The notes: generated by a model not told the origin, from the sequence alone. 64,000 nucleotides of DNA from Streptomyces sp. f51 (GCF_037940415.1 NZ_CP149798.1:7845001-7909000); one strand, 5' to 3'. Counted from the first letter of the stretch, positions 7,739 through 15,446 are shown. A program made the numbers and translations.

Positions 7739-8449
7739 TCAGAAGTCGTACGGCTTCTTGGTGTTCCAGTTCAGCACGTCGGCCTCGGTCCAGGTGAACT
7801 TCTGGTTCTGACCCTTGCTGACGACGGAGTAGAAGGGGCCGGGGCGACCGTCCTCGCCGCGCAGCGCGAAGGCGAGTGACTGCGCCGTGCGGTTCTTGGA
7901 GCCGTAGTCGAAGAGGTTCACCGCGCTGTACACCTTGCCTCCGGGCTGGAGCGTGATGTGCTTGTCGCCGCCCGGGGCGTCCTTCGTGGAATGCGGCAGC
8001 GCCACGTTGTCGGTGTTCCAGTCGAGCACCACGGCCGGGTAGGAGGTGACCCAGCACGGCTTGGTGCCCTCGTTCACCGCGGTGAGCAGCAGGTGGTCGC
8101 CCTGCTGGCCGGCGAACCGGTGCACCGCGGTGACCAGCATCCCGTCTCCGCGGCACGGCTGGGTGCCGGCCGCTGTGCTCTTGCTCGCGATCTGCTGCGC
8201 CCCGTCCGCGGCGGGCGCCGCGGGCGCCCCTTCCTTTGTGTCACCACTGCTGGTGGCCTGCGCCGCGCTGCCCTTGGCGTCCCTGGCCGGCGCGGGCCGG
8301 CTCTGGGCGGTCCCCGCGCTGTGGTCGCCGCCTGACGCCTTCGAGCCGCCGTCGGCGCCGCCACAGGCGGTCAGGCCCAGCGCCAGCGCGGCGGTGACGG
8401 TGGCCAGAGCGGCGGTACGGGCGGTACGGCGGGCTCGGTACGTGGTCAT
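7739..8449 (-). CDS. DUF4232 lipoprotein
   Basis: A 236-residue secreted lipoprotein. The basic N terminus and hydrophobic stretch end in lipobox LTAC (Cys29). A low-complexity Ala/Ser/Gly linker runs to about residue 95, then a DUF4232 domain follows (CRGDGMLVTAVHR, LLLTAVNEGTKPCWVTSYPAVVL, WTEADVLNW). DUF4232 is a beta-rich extracellular domain common in streptomycetes, with unknown ligand. The protein is probably anchored on the outer face of the membrane. It is transcribed alone, toward the DedA gene. Confidence 0.8.
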   Translation of the reverse strand: MTTYRARRTARTAALATVTAALALGLTACGGADGGSKASGGDHSAGTAQSRPAPARDAKGSAAQATSSGDTKEGAPAAPAADGAQQIASKSTAAGTQPCRGDGMLVTAVHRFAGQQGDHLLLTAVNEGTKPCWVTSYPAVVLDWNTDNVALPHSTKDAPGGDKHITLQPGGKVYSAVNLFDYGSKNRTAQSLAFALRGEDGRPGPFYSVVSKGQNQKFTWTEADVLNWNTKKPYDF

Positions 8450-8848
8450 GATGAAGCTCCCCCATGAGTCTGACAGGACACGGCGCCTTCGCTTGCTTTC
8501 GCAGGGTGGCCGGCCGCATCGGCTGTTTGGCTACACCCCATGAGATGACGCTGGGACGAGCATTGTTTACTCCGCTCTGTCCGTATTCGGTAACAGACAA
8601 CTGGCCCCAGAAACACCGGTGTTCACGCCGTGCCCGTCAGCGGTGCAGCGTCCTTCGGCCGGTCGCCGATGTTCGGGTACTCGCTGGAACCGTGCCGGCG
8701 CAGCGACGGCCTGGGGAACGTCGGCCACCGACTGTCGCGGTGGGGCCGCCCAGGCGGCGGGGGAGGGGTGTGCCGGGCGCCGGGTTCCACCGATGAACGA
8801 CCCGGCGGCGCTGCCCACATTGAAACGTGGGGGCGCCGCCGGTGTGTG
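8450..8848. other. Intergenic region without a supported gene
   Basis: About 400 bases between the lipoprotein start and the sigma-factor repeat. I see open frames on both strands but none with gene-like composition or a ribosome site. Copy 2 of the duplicated segment begins at 8849. Confidence 0.6.
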
Positions 8849-8861
8849 GCGAACGAGATGC

Positions 8862-9701
8862 TCAGTTGGTGGTGAGCATGCCTTCGCGGAGTTTGGCGAG
8901 GGTGCGGCCCAGGAGGCGGGAGACGTGCATCTGGGAGATGCCGAGGTGTTCGCCGATCTGGGCCTGGGTGAGTTCGTCGACGAACCGCATGTGGATGATG
9001 CGGCGTTCGCGGTCGTCGAGCTGGGCGATCAGCGGGGCGAGTGCGTGGAAGTCCTCCACCAGTTCGAGGGCGTTGTCGTCCACCCCGATGAATTCGGCCA
9101 GTGCGGTTTCGCCGTCCTCGCTGGAGGTGATGGCGGCATCGAGGGAGGTTGACGTGTAGCCGTTGGAGGCCTTGCGGGCCTCGATGACGTCCTTCTCCGA
9201 CAGCGACATCAGCTGGGCCAGTTCATGGGTGGTGGGTGTGCGCCCGAGCCGGCTGCGGAGTTCTTCGGTTGCTTTGGCGAGCTGGACGCGGGCTTCCTGG
9301 AGGCGGCGGGGTACGTGGACGGCCCAGGAGGTGTCGCGGAAGAAGCGCTTGATCTCACCCACGATGTAGGGGACGGCGAAGGAGGTGAACTCGACTTCGC
9401 GGGAGAGCTCGAACCGGTCGATGGCCTTGATCAGCCCGATCGTACCGACCTGGACGATGTCCTCCATCTCGTCCTGGCCGCGGCTGCGGAAACGTCCGGC
9501 GGCGTACTGGACGAGGGTGATGTTCATTTCGATGAGGGTGTTGCGCACGTACTGGTACTCGGGCGTGCCCTCTTCCAGTACGGCCAGCTTGTCGAAGAAC
9601 AGCCGGGACAACTGCCGGGCATCCCTGGGAGCGATCTCGGAAGGGTCCGCGATCTCGGGCAGTACGGCGGTGCGTGCCTCTGCTGTCTTCGTCACTGTCA
9701 T
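8862..9701 (-). CDS. SigB/SigF-family stress RNA polymerase sigma factor
   Basis: A 279-residue group 3 sigma factor lacking region 1.1. Region 2 spans roughly residues 45-120 (EMNITLVQYAAGRFR, DIVQVGTIGLIKAIDRFE, FTSFAVPYIVGEIKRFFRD). Region 3 follows (VPRRLQEARVQL, TPTTHELAQLMSLS), and region 4 carries the helix-turn-helix IGEHLGISQMHVSRLL. This is the streptomycete SigB-type stress factor, normally controlled by an RsbW-type anti-sigma kinase and STAS antagonists. The start at 9701 follows AGGAGGGG. A consensus-like promoter for its own class lies at 9767-9791. A truncated copy sits at 2783-3287. Confidence 0.9.
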   Translation of the reverse strand: MTVTKTAEARTAVLPEIADPSEIAPRDARQLSRLFFDKLAVLEEGTPEYQYVRNTLIEMNITLVQYAAGRFRSRGQDEMEDIVQVGTIGLIKAIDRFELSREVEFTSFAVPYIVGEIKRFFRDTSWAVHVPRRLQEARVQLAKATEELRSRLGRTPTTHELAQLMSLSEKDVIEARKASNGYTSTSLDAAITSSEDGETALAEFIGVDDNALELVEDFHALAPLIAQLDDRERRIIHMRFVDELTQAQIGEHLGISQMHVSRLLGRTLAKLREGMLTTN

Positions 9702-9766
9702 CTCAGGCCCCTCCTGGGTGATCCAGCCTTCAGTCACCGGCCCCGTGCGCGCCGGCGACAGACGAT

Positions 9767-9791
9767 GTACCCGGGTCCGAATAATGCATGC
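9767..9791 (-). promoter_or_regulatory. Candidate SigB-type promoter of the sigma gene
   Basis: On the minus strand: GCAT, 15 bases, GGGTAC. This is an exact fit to GNNT-N14-16-GGGTAC, the streptomycete SigB consensus. The predicted 5' leader is about 60 bases before the ATG at 9701. It suggests autoregulation. Copy 1 lacks this element. Confidence 0.6.
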
Positions 9792-9856
9792 CGGCAGATT
9801 TTAGAACGGACTCAGCGCACCCGAGCGACCGCGTGGTGGGCGGTCTGCGGTGCGCG

Positions 9857-9899
9857 AGAAGTGGGGCCGCCCGGAGCGTCTCCGGGCGGCCCCGTTTCT
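9857..9899. terminator. Degenerate terminator hairpin, copy 2
   Basis: Counterpart of 3299-3341. The arms AGAAGTGGGGCCGCC and GGCGGCCCCGTTTCT now contain mismatches near the base of the stem. It lies downstream of the broken PRC-barrel gene. Confidence 0.5.
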
Positions 9900-9914
9900 G
9901 GGCTGTGCTCGATG

Positions 9915-10056
9915 TCAGATACCGCGCCGGGACTGGTGGCAGCTCCCGACCTGCTCGTGGTGTCCGGTGTCGCTGACGTGCTTGTCCTTGTCGAACTCGG
10001 GGAAGTCGTTGATGTGCTCTTTGGCGGGGCCCAAAAAGGATGGCTTCCTTGCCGAG
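9915..10056 (-). pseudogene. PRC-barrel gene remnant
   Basis: Bases 9915-10030 match the 3' end of the intact PRC-barrel gene (3357-3486, ending in the RRGI tail). At about 10031 the match jumps to the region around that gene's start codon, so roughly 220 bases encoding the barrel core are deleted. Not translatable as a PRC protein. Confidence 0.8.
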
Positions 10057-10194
10057 AGGCGAAATGCGGAGGGCCGGAGGCGCCGTGCTGGAGGCCATGG
10101 TTCCTGGCGTCACGGCCACCTCCGGCCATCAGCACCCGGAATCGGCAGAATCACCACTTTCATCCCGAAAGCGACGGGAAGGAAGGCAGGAAAA

Positions 10195-10232
10195 CGGGTG
10201 GGGCCCGACGCCGTCGCGTCGGGCCCCACCCG
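10195..10232 (-). terminator. Intrinsic terminator of the hydrophobic-protein gene, copy 2
   Basis: Same 16-bp stem, 6-base loop and minus-strand TTTT tract as at 3995-4032. Confidence 0.8.
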
Positions 10233-10256
10233 TGTCAGTGCGCTGTTCTGGTCCGT

Positions 10257-10427
10257 TTACCAGCGGTACCAGCGGCCGCGCTTGCCGCCGTTTGCCGCGG
10301 GCCGGATCACGAAGCCGAGGACCCACACCACCAGAACGATGACGGCGATCCACCACAGGGCCTTCAGTGCGAAACCGGCACCGAAGAGGATCAGGGCGAG
10401 CAGAAGGACAAGAAGAACAGGAACCAT
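10257..10427 (-). CDS. Small hydrophobic membrane protein, copy 2
   Basis: Identical 56-residue product to 4057-4227, with the same GGAGG ribosome site. Two membrane helices are followed by a GRWYRW tail. Complete conservation of both copies, while neighbouring genes decayed, suggests a recent duplication or selection on both. Confidence 0.75.
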   Translation of the reverse strand: MVPVLLVLLLALILFGAGFALKALWWIAVIVLVVWVLGFVIRPAANGGKRGRWYRW

Positions 10428-10539
10428 GGTTATCAACCTCCGAGCCCTCATGTGCCCTGCGGATCGATCTCCACTCCCGCGGATCCAATTCGACTCTTGG
10501 AGTGCCCGCAGTTCGGAGAATGCCTGCGGCGGTCTTCCG

Positions 10540-10563
10540 GTTTAGCGGTGGTGTCTGGGGTGA
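10540..10563 (+). promoter_or_regulatory. Candidate stress-sigma promoter of csbD, copy 2
   Basis: GTTT, 14 bases, GGGTGA, as at 4341-4364. The conserved block begins just upstream of this element and runs into the csbD gene. Confidence 0.45.
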
Positions 10564-10608
10564 GACGGGGTGCGAACCTCTTTCGAGTGAGACAGGGAGT
10601 GAGTGGTT

Positions 10609-10785
10609 GTGGCTGCGGATGAGAAGGCTCAGGCCAAGGGCGAGCAGGCCGAGGGCAAGGTCAAGAAGGTCGTCGGCGGAGCGGTCGGCAACGAGTCCCT
10701 GAAGGCCAAGGGGCAGGCCGAGGAGTCCAAGGGTGACCTGCGCGCGGCCAAGGAGAAGGCCAAGGACGCCATCAAGCCCAAGTAG
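10609..10785 (+). CDS. csbD: CsbD-family general stress protein, copy 2
   Basis: A 58-residue CsbD protein identical in sequence to 4410-4586. GTG start chosen by the same GGGAG spacing. The downstream hairpin (10798-10833) is less perfect than in copy 1. It ends near a broken anti-sigma ATPase fragment read from the other strand. Confidence 0.85.
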   Translation: MAADEKAQAKGEQAEGKVKKVVGGAVGNESLKAKGQAEESKGDLRAAKEKAKDAIKPK

Positions 10786-10797
10786 GCACATCGCTCC

Positions 10798-10833
10798 TGA
10801 TCCCGGCAGTCAGTCATTTGGCGGCCGGGATCA
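10798..10833. terminator. Terminator hairpin after csbD, copy 2
   Basis: TGATCCCGGC, a 16-base loop, GCCGGGATCA: a 10-bp stem 12 bases after the csbD stop. Confidence 0.55.
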
Positions 10834-11110
10834 GTGCTGTCCGGCCGGTAGTCGTTTGCACCGCCCGGACTGCGGTCATGTGCGGCCGCCTCGATGTATG
10901 CGCGGGCGAGGTCAGATCCAGGGCGCAGATTCCGCCGCCGTGGCGCAGGGCATTGGTGACGGGATCCAAGACCACCAGGACCACGGGTTCGACGCCCTTT
11001 GCCGTGATCGCCGGTGCCAGGTCGTCGAGGAAGCGCCGGGCGCTCACGCGCGTGTCGGCTGCGGATGCCGTGGAGCGGACGGTGGCGATGCTGACGCTCT
11101 TCGTGTCCAT
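10814..11110 (-). pseudogene. Truncated anti-sigma (RsbW-like) ATP-binding protein
   Basis: A 98-residue frame with a good ribosome site (AGAGGA before the ATG at 11110). Residues 20-66 match the start of the HATPase fold of actinobacterial RsbW-like kinases: SARRFLDDLAP, then VVLVVLDPVTNALRHGGG, which holds the N-box asparagine. The usual SELVTNA reads LDPVTNA. Everything after the first strand (the G1 and G2 boxes) is missing, replaced by unrelated sequence running into the csbD terminator. It cannot bind ATP as a complete domain. Confidence 0.65.
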
Positions 11111-11289
11111 CGGGTCCTCTGGTGCACGGCATCGTCATCGCCGTTCGTCTGCGCGGTGCTGCCCTGGCCTGCGGCCCGCTCGACCCGGCAGGGACAGCTC
11201 TGCCCCTCGTTCCGTAACTGTTCGAGACCGACTGTCTCTCCCTCGGACACGCGAAAATCTATGTTGGTCGGAGTAGACATTGGGTGGTG

Positions 11290-12000
11290 GCGTGGCTATG
11301 GTTCTTCTCGTAGCCCAGAGGGACAGCAGGCCCGGCAGACACGAACTGCCGGGAGCAGTACATGCAGTTGCAGTGCGCAGGACGGTGCGGTGGTGGAGTT
11401 TCGAAGCCAGGGTTGTTGCAGGACGGCGACGGGGCTGACGACCGGACCGGGTGGCCCGCAGTGATCAGGGGCCGCCATGAGCAGGACCGCAGTTGACGCA
11501 GTGGCAGTACCCGCAAGTGCAGTTCGCGGTACCCAGCAGTGAAGTCAAGTGAGCAGCACCTCGGTAAAGGCGCCGGCTGCGGGCGCGCGTACCGGGAGGT
11601 TCGGCAGTGGGGTTCCAAGCCAGAGCAGACGCAGGACGGGCGACGGGGCTGGCTGCCGAAGCGCGGCGCTGTCACAGGCCGCCGAGCGGTTCGCAACACC
11701 AGCAGGGCCGCAGTAGAGCAGTACCAGCAGTACGCAGTCCCCGCTCAGTAAGTTGATCAACGAGGGAAGGACGGAGGGGCCAAGCGCCATCAGGATCGCC
11801 CGGGCGCAAGTGTCGAGCCCGGGTACCGCAGGACATCGATAGTGAGGTGGTCTCCGGTCGAGCAACCGCGATCCCCGCGCCCCGACGGCATCTCGGTCGG
11901 GTCCGCGGAAACATGAGGTCGGCGCAGTATCAGAGCCGGCAGATGGTGTAGCTGTTCCTTCGGGGCCCTGGCGCTACTGACGCCAGGGCCCCTCCACGCG
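11290..12000 (+). promoter_or_regulatory. Long repeat-containing leader upstream of the MerR gene
   Basis: About 900 bases before the MerR start lack a convincing gene. Two related modules are visible. One near 11350-11440 has cagtacatgcagttgcagtg and gaagccagggttgttgcagg. The other, near 11500-11660, has cagtacccgcaagtgcagtt and caagccagagcagacgcagg. Each is followed by gcgacggggctg. A 6-bp hairpin (CCCGAC / GTCGGG) lies at about 11880-11900, and a perfect 12-bp hairpin (GGGGCCCTGGCG, loop CTACTGA) at 11962-11992, just before the ribosome site. This may be a structured 5' leader. A 70-codon frame at 11539-11751 is possible but has weak coding character. Confidence 0.4.
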
Positions 12001-12017
12001 TTTCACAGAGAGGTGCA

Positions 12018-12353
12018 ATGACCGCAGACGACTCGTTCGGCCGTCTCGATGACGACGACTACCCCGCCTACACGATGGGCCGGGCCGCAGCGTTGCTCGG
12101 CACCACCCAGGGCTTCCTCCGCGCCCTCGGAGACGCCCGCCTCATCACCCCGCTGCGCTCGGCGGGCGGACACCGCCGCTACTCCCGCTACCAGCTGCGC
12201 ATCGCCGCCCGCGCCCGCGAACTCGTCGACCAGGGCACCCCCATCGAGGCCGCCTGCCGCATCGTCATCCTCGAAGACCAGCTGGAAGAAGCACAGCGCA
12301 TCAACGCCGAATACCGCCGCGCCGCGGACAGCGGACCGGCTGCCGGGAGCTGA
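12018..12353 (+). CDS. MerR-type helix-turn-helix regulator
   Basis: A 111-residue DNA-binding protein. The N-terminal acidic stretch (DDSFGRLDDDDYPAYTMG) is followed by a MerR winged HTH (RAAALLGTTQGFLRALGDARLI, wing GGHRRYSRYQL) and a short coiled segment (VILEDQLEEAQRINAEYR) for dimerisation. There is no effector domain, as in BldC-like small MerR proteins. The start at 12018 follows GAGAGGTG. A strong hairpin sits 25 bases upstream, so expression may be controlled in the leader. Confidence 0.8.
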   Translation: MTADDSFGRLDDDDYPAYTMGRAAALLGTTQGFLRALGDARLITPLRSAGGHRRYSRYQLRIAARARELVDQGTPIEAACRIVILEDQLEEAQRINAEYRRAADSGPAAGS

Positions 12354-12597
12354 GGCGGCTTCGGACCGGCAAATTCCCCTCCGGCCTGATACTTGGCGCG
12401 CCTCGACAGAGGCTCCGGCGACTGAAGTCCACCGGATCCCCTTCACGTTTCAGCAGGCAAGTCCGCGTTTTCGTGTCCGTCTGACCGGCCCGGGGAAACA
12501 GGCGTGAGCCGGTACCTGGACGGCAGGATGGCCCCGACCGGCGCGTACCGGTGGGGCCCACACCGCGTGTGCGGCGGATTCCTGCCGCAGTGGTTGC

Positions 12598-12957
12598 TCA
12601 GTGGTCGGAGTAGCTGAAGTCGCCCATGGTCCAGGCGCCGACGTCGGCGATCGCGACGCGGTACATCCCGCCCGTCTCGGGGATTCCGACCGTGCCCTGC
12701 AGGATGCGGGCGACATGGAAGTGCAGATGCGTGGGCGGTCCGTCGTTTTTCGCGGGGGTGTCGAAGACGGCGGAGAACTCGCCCAGGCGGGCGGAGTCCG
12801 TCAGCACGTCCGACACTCTCTGCCTCCACACTGCTTCGGGAGCCAGCCGGCCGGTGATGACCGCACCACCGGTGACCACGGTCAGGGACATCTGGTTGCT
12901 CTGCCCGGACTCCACCACGGTGGCGATGTCAACGAGCAGCTCGTCAGGCTTGGACAT
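12598..12957 (-). CDS. Hypothetical protein, possibly GvpU-like
   Basis: A 119-residue soluble alpha/beta protein. The pattern SLTVVTGGAVITGRL, then HLHFHVARILQG, then YRVAIADVGAWTMGDFSY resembles proteins annotated as gas-vesicle accessory protein GvpU in streptomycetes. No other gvp gene is present in the window, so a gas-vesicle role is not supported by context. The start ATG at 12957 has only a weak ribosome site. Confidence 0.45.
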   Translation of the reverse strand: MSKPDELLVDIATVVESGQSNQMSLTVVTGGAVITGRLAPEAVWRQRVSDVLTDSARLGEFSAVFDTPAKNDGPPTHLHFHVARILQGTVGIPETGGMYRVAIADVGAWTMGDFSYSDH

Positions 12958-13092
12958 GGGAAAGATTGTATTGAGTGGCCATCTGGCCTTTTGAGCGGTG
13001 GCGACTGCCGGATCGGCGAACCCGACAGTCCTGGCATGAGACGGATAGGTCCTGCAACCTCCCCGCGGGCTTCGCGGCTGCCACCCCTGTGC

Positions 13093-13126
13093 AGACTGCC
13101 CGGAACGTAAGCGTTCCGGGCAGTCT
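13093..13126. terminator. 15-bp perfect hairpin
   Basis: AGACTGCCCGGAACG, loop TAAG, exact complement. It lies between two minus-strand genes (start at 12957, stop at 13231) and probably ends transcription of the DUF2267 gene. Confidence 0.65.
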
Positions 13127-13230
13127 CGCCTGTCAAAGATTTAGGGGCGGGAGCGACCCGGGGTACGGAGAGACACTCTGGACGTGCGTGCCGTCCTCGT
13201 CCGGTAACGGTGCTGGATCCGGTCCGGTTG

Positions 13231-13668
13231 TCAGGCGGCCCGGGCGAGCTGGGCCCGTCCGAACAGCAGGGCGTATCCGTCGGGGAGCCGGGCGATGATC
13301 CGGGCGATGAGGTCGTCTCCGGCCAGGCGGGCGACGACGCCGAGGACCGAACCGGTATCCCAGCGGGTGGTCGCCAGAGTGTCGCCGGTCCGTTCGGCGA
13401 GGTCCTTCACGAAACCCCAGCCGGTCAGTGGCCTACCGGCGGGGGTCTGGGAGACGAGGTGGCCGGCTGCTTCCTGGGGCAGGCGGGCGGCCAGCTCCAT
13501 CCGTTCGTCGCCCGTCAACTGGCGGCCCAGGGCCTCAAGCACCCGGCATACGACTTTTTGCGCCTGTCGGTGAGTGGGGTAAACACCTTCGTATCGCACC
13601 TTCTCCAGCATCTGGTCGAAGGTGACTGCCGTCGGAACAGAGGGCGCGGGGGGAGAGAGAAGAGTCAT
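13231..13668 (-). CDS. DUF2267 domain protein
   Basis: A 145-residue helical protein. DUF2267 features are visible: FDQMLEKVRYEGVYPTHRQAQKVVCRVLEALGRQL, LPQEAAGHLV, and a second half FVKDLAERTGD. The family is frequent in bacterial stress and host-adaptation loci; its molecular function is unknown. The start ATG at 13668 follows AAGGAAAG at a somewhat long distance. It neighbours the Hsp20 gene on the same strand, with about 195 bases between them. Confidence 0.8.
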   Translation of the reverse strand: MTLLSPPAPSVPTAVTFDQMLEKVRYEGVYPTHRQAQKVVCRVLEALGRQLTGDERMELAARLPQEAAGHLVSQTPAGRPLTGWGFVKDLAERTGDTLATTRWDTGSVLGVVARLAGDDLIARIIARLPDGYALLFGRAQLARAA

Positions 13669-13863
13669 CGTGACGACTTTCCTTACGTGAACCGTTATTC
13701 CTGCTGCGGTGAACCGATTGCCCCGTGCGAACAGCGCGAACCGTGCTCCTCGCGGAATCAGTTCTCCGGTGTGGAGCGTGGGAGCCGGCGCCGCCGGGGC
13801 CCAGGGTGGAAGACGTGGGCGAACAAGCCCTGGGCTCCGGTCGGCGGACGTGCAGCCGGAGAA

Positions 13864-14295
13864 TCAGCTGTGGAGCTCTCTGCGGTCGCCGGTGCTGTTG
13901 ACGCTGATCTTGCGGGGCTTGGCCCGCTCGGCGATCGGGATGCTCAGAGTCAGGACGCCGGCCTCGTAGTCGGCGGAGATGCGCTCGGTGTCGAGGGTGT
14001 CGGCCAGGACGATCTGGCGGGAGAAGACGCCCAGAGGCCGTTCGGACAGTTCCGTCTGGGCGTTCTCGGACTTCGGCAGGGGGCGTCGCTCCGCCTTCAC
14101 GGTGAGCATGTTCCGCTCGACGTCGATGTCGAGCGCGTCGGGATCGATGCCCGGCAGGTCGAAGGCGATGACGTACTGGTCGCCGTCACGGAAGGCGTCC
14201 ATCGGCATCGCGGAGGGACGGGACCACGTTCCCGGACCCATCAGATGCTGGGCCAGGCGGTCGAGTTCACGGAACGGGTCGGTGCGCATCAACAC
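13864..14295 (-). CDS. Small heat-shock protein (Hsp20/alpha-crystallin, Hsp18-like)
   Basis: A 143-residue ATP-independent chaperone that binds unfolding proteins. The alpha-crystallin domain spans about residues 40-130: [43 protein letters not shown] and the A-G-VLTLSIP motif ([11 protein letters not shown]). The N-terminal [12 protein letters not shown] is typical. GTG at 14295 is preferred because GGAGG lies 8 bases upstream. It is divergent from a putative regulator at 14434, with operator-like palindromes between them, so autoregulated heat or stress induction is likely. Confidence 0.85.
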   Translation of the reverse strand: MLMRTDPFRELDRLAQHLMGPGTWSRPSAMPMDAFRDGDQYVIAFDLPGIDPDALDIDVERNMLTVKAERRPLPKSENAQTELSERPLGVFSRQIVLADTLDTERISADYEAGVLTLSIPIAERAKPRKISVNSTGDRRELHS

Positions 14296-14352
14296 GGGAA
14301 ACACCTCCAGATGAGTTCAGGCAGTTGCTGCCAATGCGCTTCACCTGCCTCC

Positions 14353-14406
14353 ATTGTAGCATGTCATCCGAACGACGACAAACTCACACGTCATCCAACC
14401 GATGAC
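14353..14406. promoter_or_regulatory. hsp20 promoter with paired operators
   Basis: On the minus strand, TTGTCG, 17 bases, TACAAT forms a housekeeping-type promoter for hsp20. Two palindromes, each GTCATC-N5-GAYGAC, occupy 14363-14379 and 14390-14406, with centres 27 bp apart. The first falls between the -35 and -10 boxes. The second precedes the divergent regulator gene. The arrangement fits a repressor that controls hsp20 and itself. Confidence 0.6.
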
Positions 14407-14433
14407 AAATGCATTGCCCGGGAAGGAGAAGGG

Positions 14434-15078
14434 ATGAGTGACGACCTGCCCGCGGCACCGGCTTCCTTCGCGGCGACGGCCACCGCGCTCGAGGCCATCG
14501 CCCAGGCCATCTGGACGGCACGAACCGCCGACGCCGCCTCCACCGATGTCCCCGAGTCGGCCATAGCCGCACTGCTGCTCCTGCGCGAAGTGCGGGAACA
14601 ACTGGCCCACTGGGAGCCCGCGCTGATCGAGACGGCCCGGGGGGCCGGCGCAAGCTGGTCCGACCTGGCCCACCCCCTCGGCGTCTCCAGCCGCCAGGCC
14701 GCCGAGCGCCGCTATCTGCGGGTGCGTCCCGGAGAAGCCGGCACCACCAAGGAGCAGCGGGTGCAGGCCACCCGAGGCCGGCGTGCCGCGGACCGGTCCG
14801 TCATGTCCTGGGCCAACGACCACGCCGCCTCGCTGCGCCAGCTTGCCGGGACCATCACTGCCCTGCCGGATCTTCCCGCCACCGCGACGGACGCGCTCGC
14901 GGCCCTGCACTCCGCACTGGGAGACAGCGACCCGGTCCACCTCCTGGGCCCCCTCTCCGAGACGGCCCCTCACCTGCGGCCCGCTCATCCCGACCTCGCG
15001 GACCGTGTCACCGACATCGGCCGCCACACCGGCGAGATGCGCGAGAGCGAGCAGCGTCAGCGCTCCAGCGGGCAGTGA
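14434..15078 (+). CDS. Putative transcriptional regulator of the small heat-shock gene
   Basis: A 214-residue protein resembling those annotated as HSP18 transcriptional regulator in streptomycetes. A central region contains a HTH-like stretch (GASWSDLAHPLGVSSRQAAERRYLRV, about residues 70-97). It is preceded by a helical domain (IAALLLLREVREQLAHWEPAL) and followed by a helical C-terminal half. Role inferred: repressor binding the two palindromes upstream. The start at 14434 follows GGAAGGAGAAGGG. It is divergent from hsp20. Confidence 0.65.
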   Translation: MSDDLPAAPASFAATATALEAIAQAIWTARTADAASTDVPESAIAALLLLREVREQLAHWEPALIETARGAGASWSDLAHPLGVSSRQAAERRYLRVRPGEAGTTKEQRVQATRGRRAADRSVMSWANDHAASLRQLAGTITALPDLPATATDALAALHSALGDSDPVHLLGPLSETAPHLRPAHPDLADRVTDIGRHTGEMRESEQRQRSSGQ

Positions 15079-15421
15079 CAGTCCACGCGGAACGCCAAGG
15101 TGCGTGAACGAATCCGTCCCGGCTGACGATCGAGCCGATCCGACCCTGCGACAAGACCTCGGCCGTCGTCGGCCCTCACATGGTCCGGTCTCATCAGGAG
15201 GGCCGCGGGACCACGCTCGGGAAATACTTCCGCGATGCCGACCGGTGCTGATGCTGGTGGAACGGTACCGGTCATGACCACCTCCCGACCTCCACCACCC
15301 CTCTGGAAAGCGCTGCGCGCCAAGGGCGTCCGGCCGGTCGCTCAACCGCCCGTCCTGGAGCGGGCGCAGGCCACCCGATGCCGCGAACGATGGCCTATGC
15401 ACCGATCCGCCCGGGCGTGAC

Positions 15422-15446
15422 GGGTAATCCCGCTCCCTGGGGGTAC
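15422..15446 (+). promoter_or_regulatory. Candidate SigB-type promoter of the kinase gene
   Basis: GGGT, 15 bases, GGGTAC, fitting GNNT-N14-16-GGGTAC. It ends about 70 bases before the kinase start at 15515. Confidence 0.45.

Larger units (their letters stand above)
8849..10868. repeat. Duplicated stress segment, copy 2
   Basis: Direct repeat of 2770-4665. It retains the full sigma gene and its promoter but has deletions in the PRC-barrel gene and in the stretch upstream of it. The hydrophobic-protein and csbD portions are almost identical to copy 1. After csbD, similarity fades within about 70 bases. Confidence 0.9.

Noticed and set aside
11539-11751. 70-codon plus-strand frame in the MerR leader as a gene
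   Set aside because: Weak third-position bias, no ribosome site and overlap with the repeated modules. Mentioned in the leader entry instead.
12598-12957. Evidence for a gas-vesicle cluster
   Set aside because: Only one GvpU-like protein and no gvpA, gvpF/L or other gvp gene in the window.
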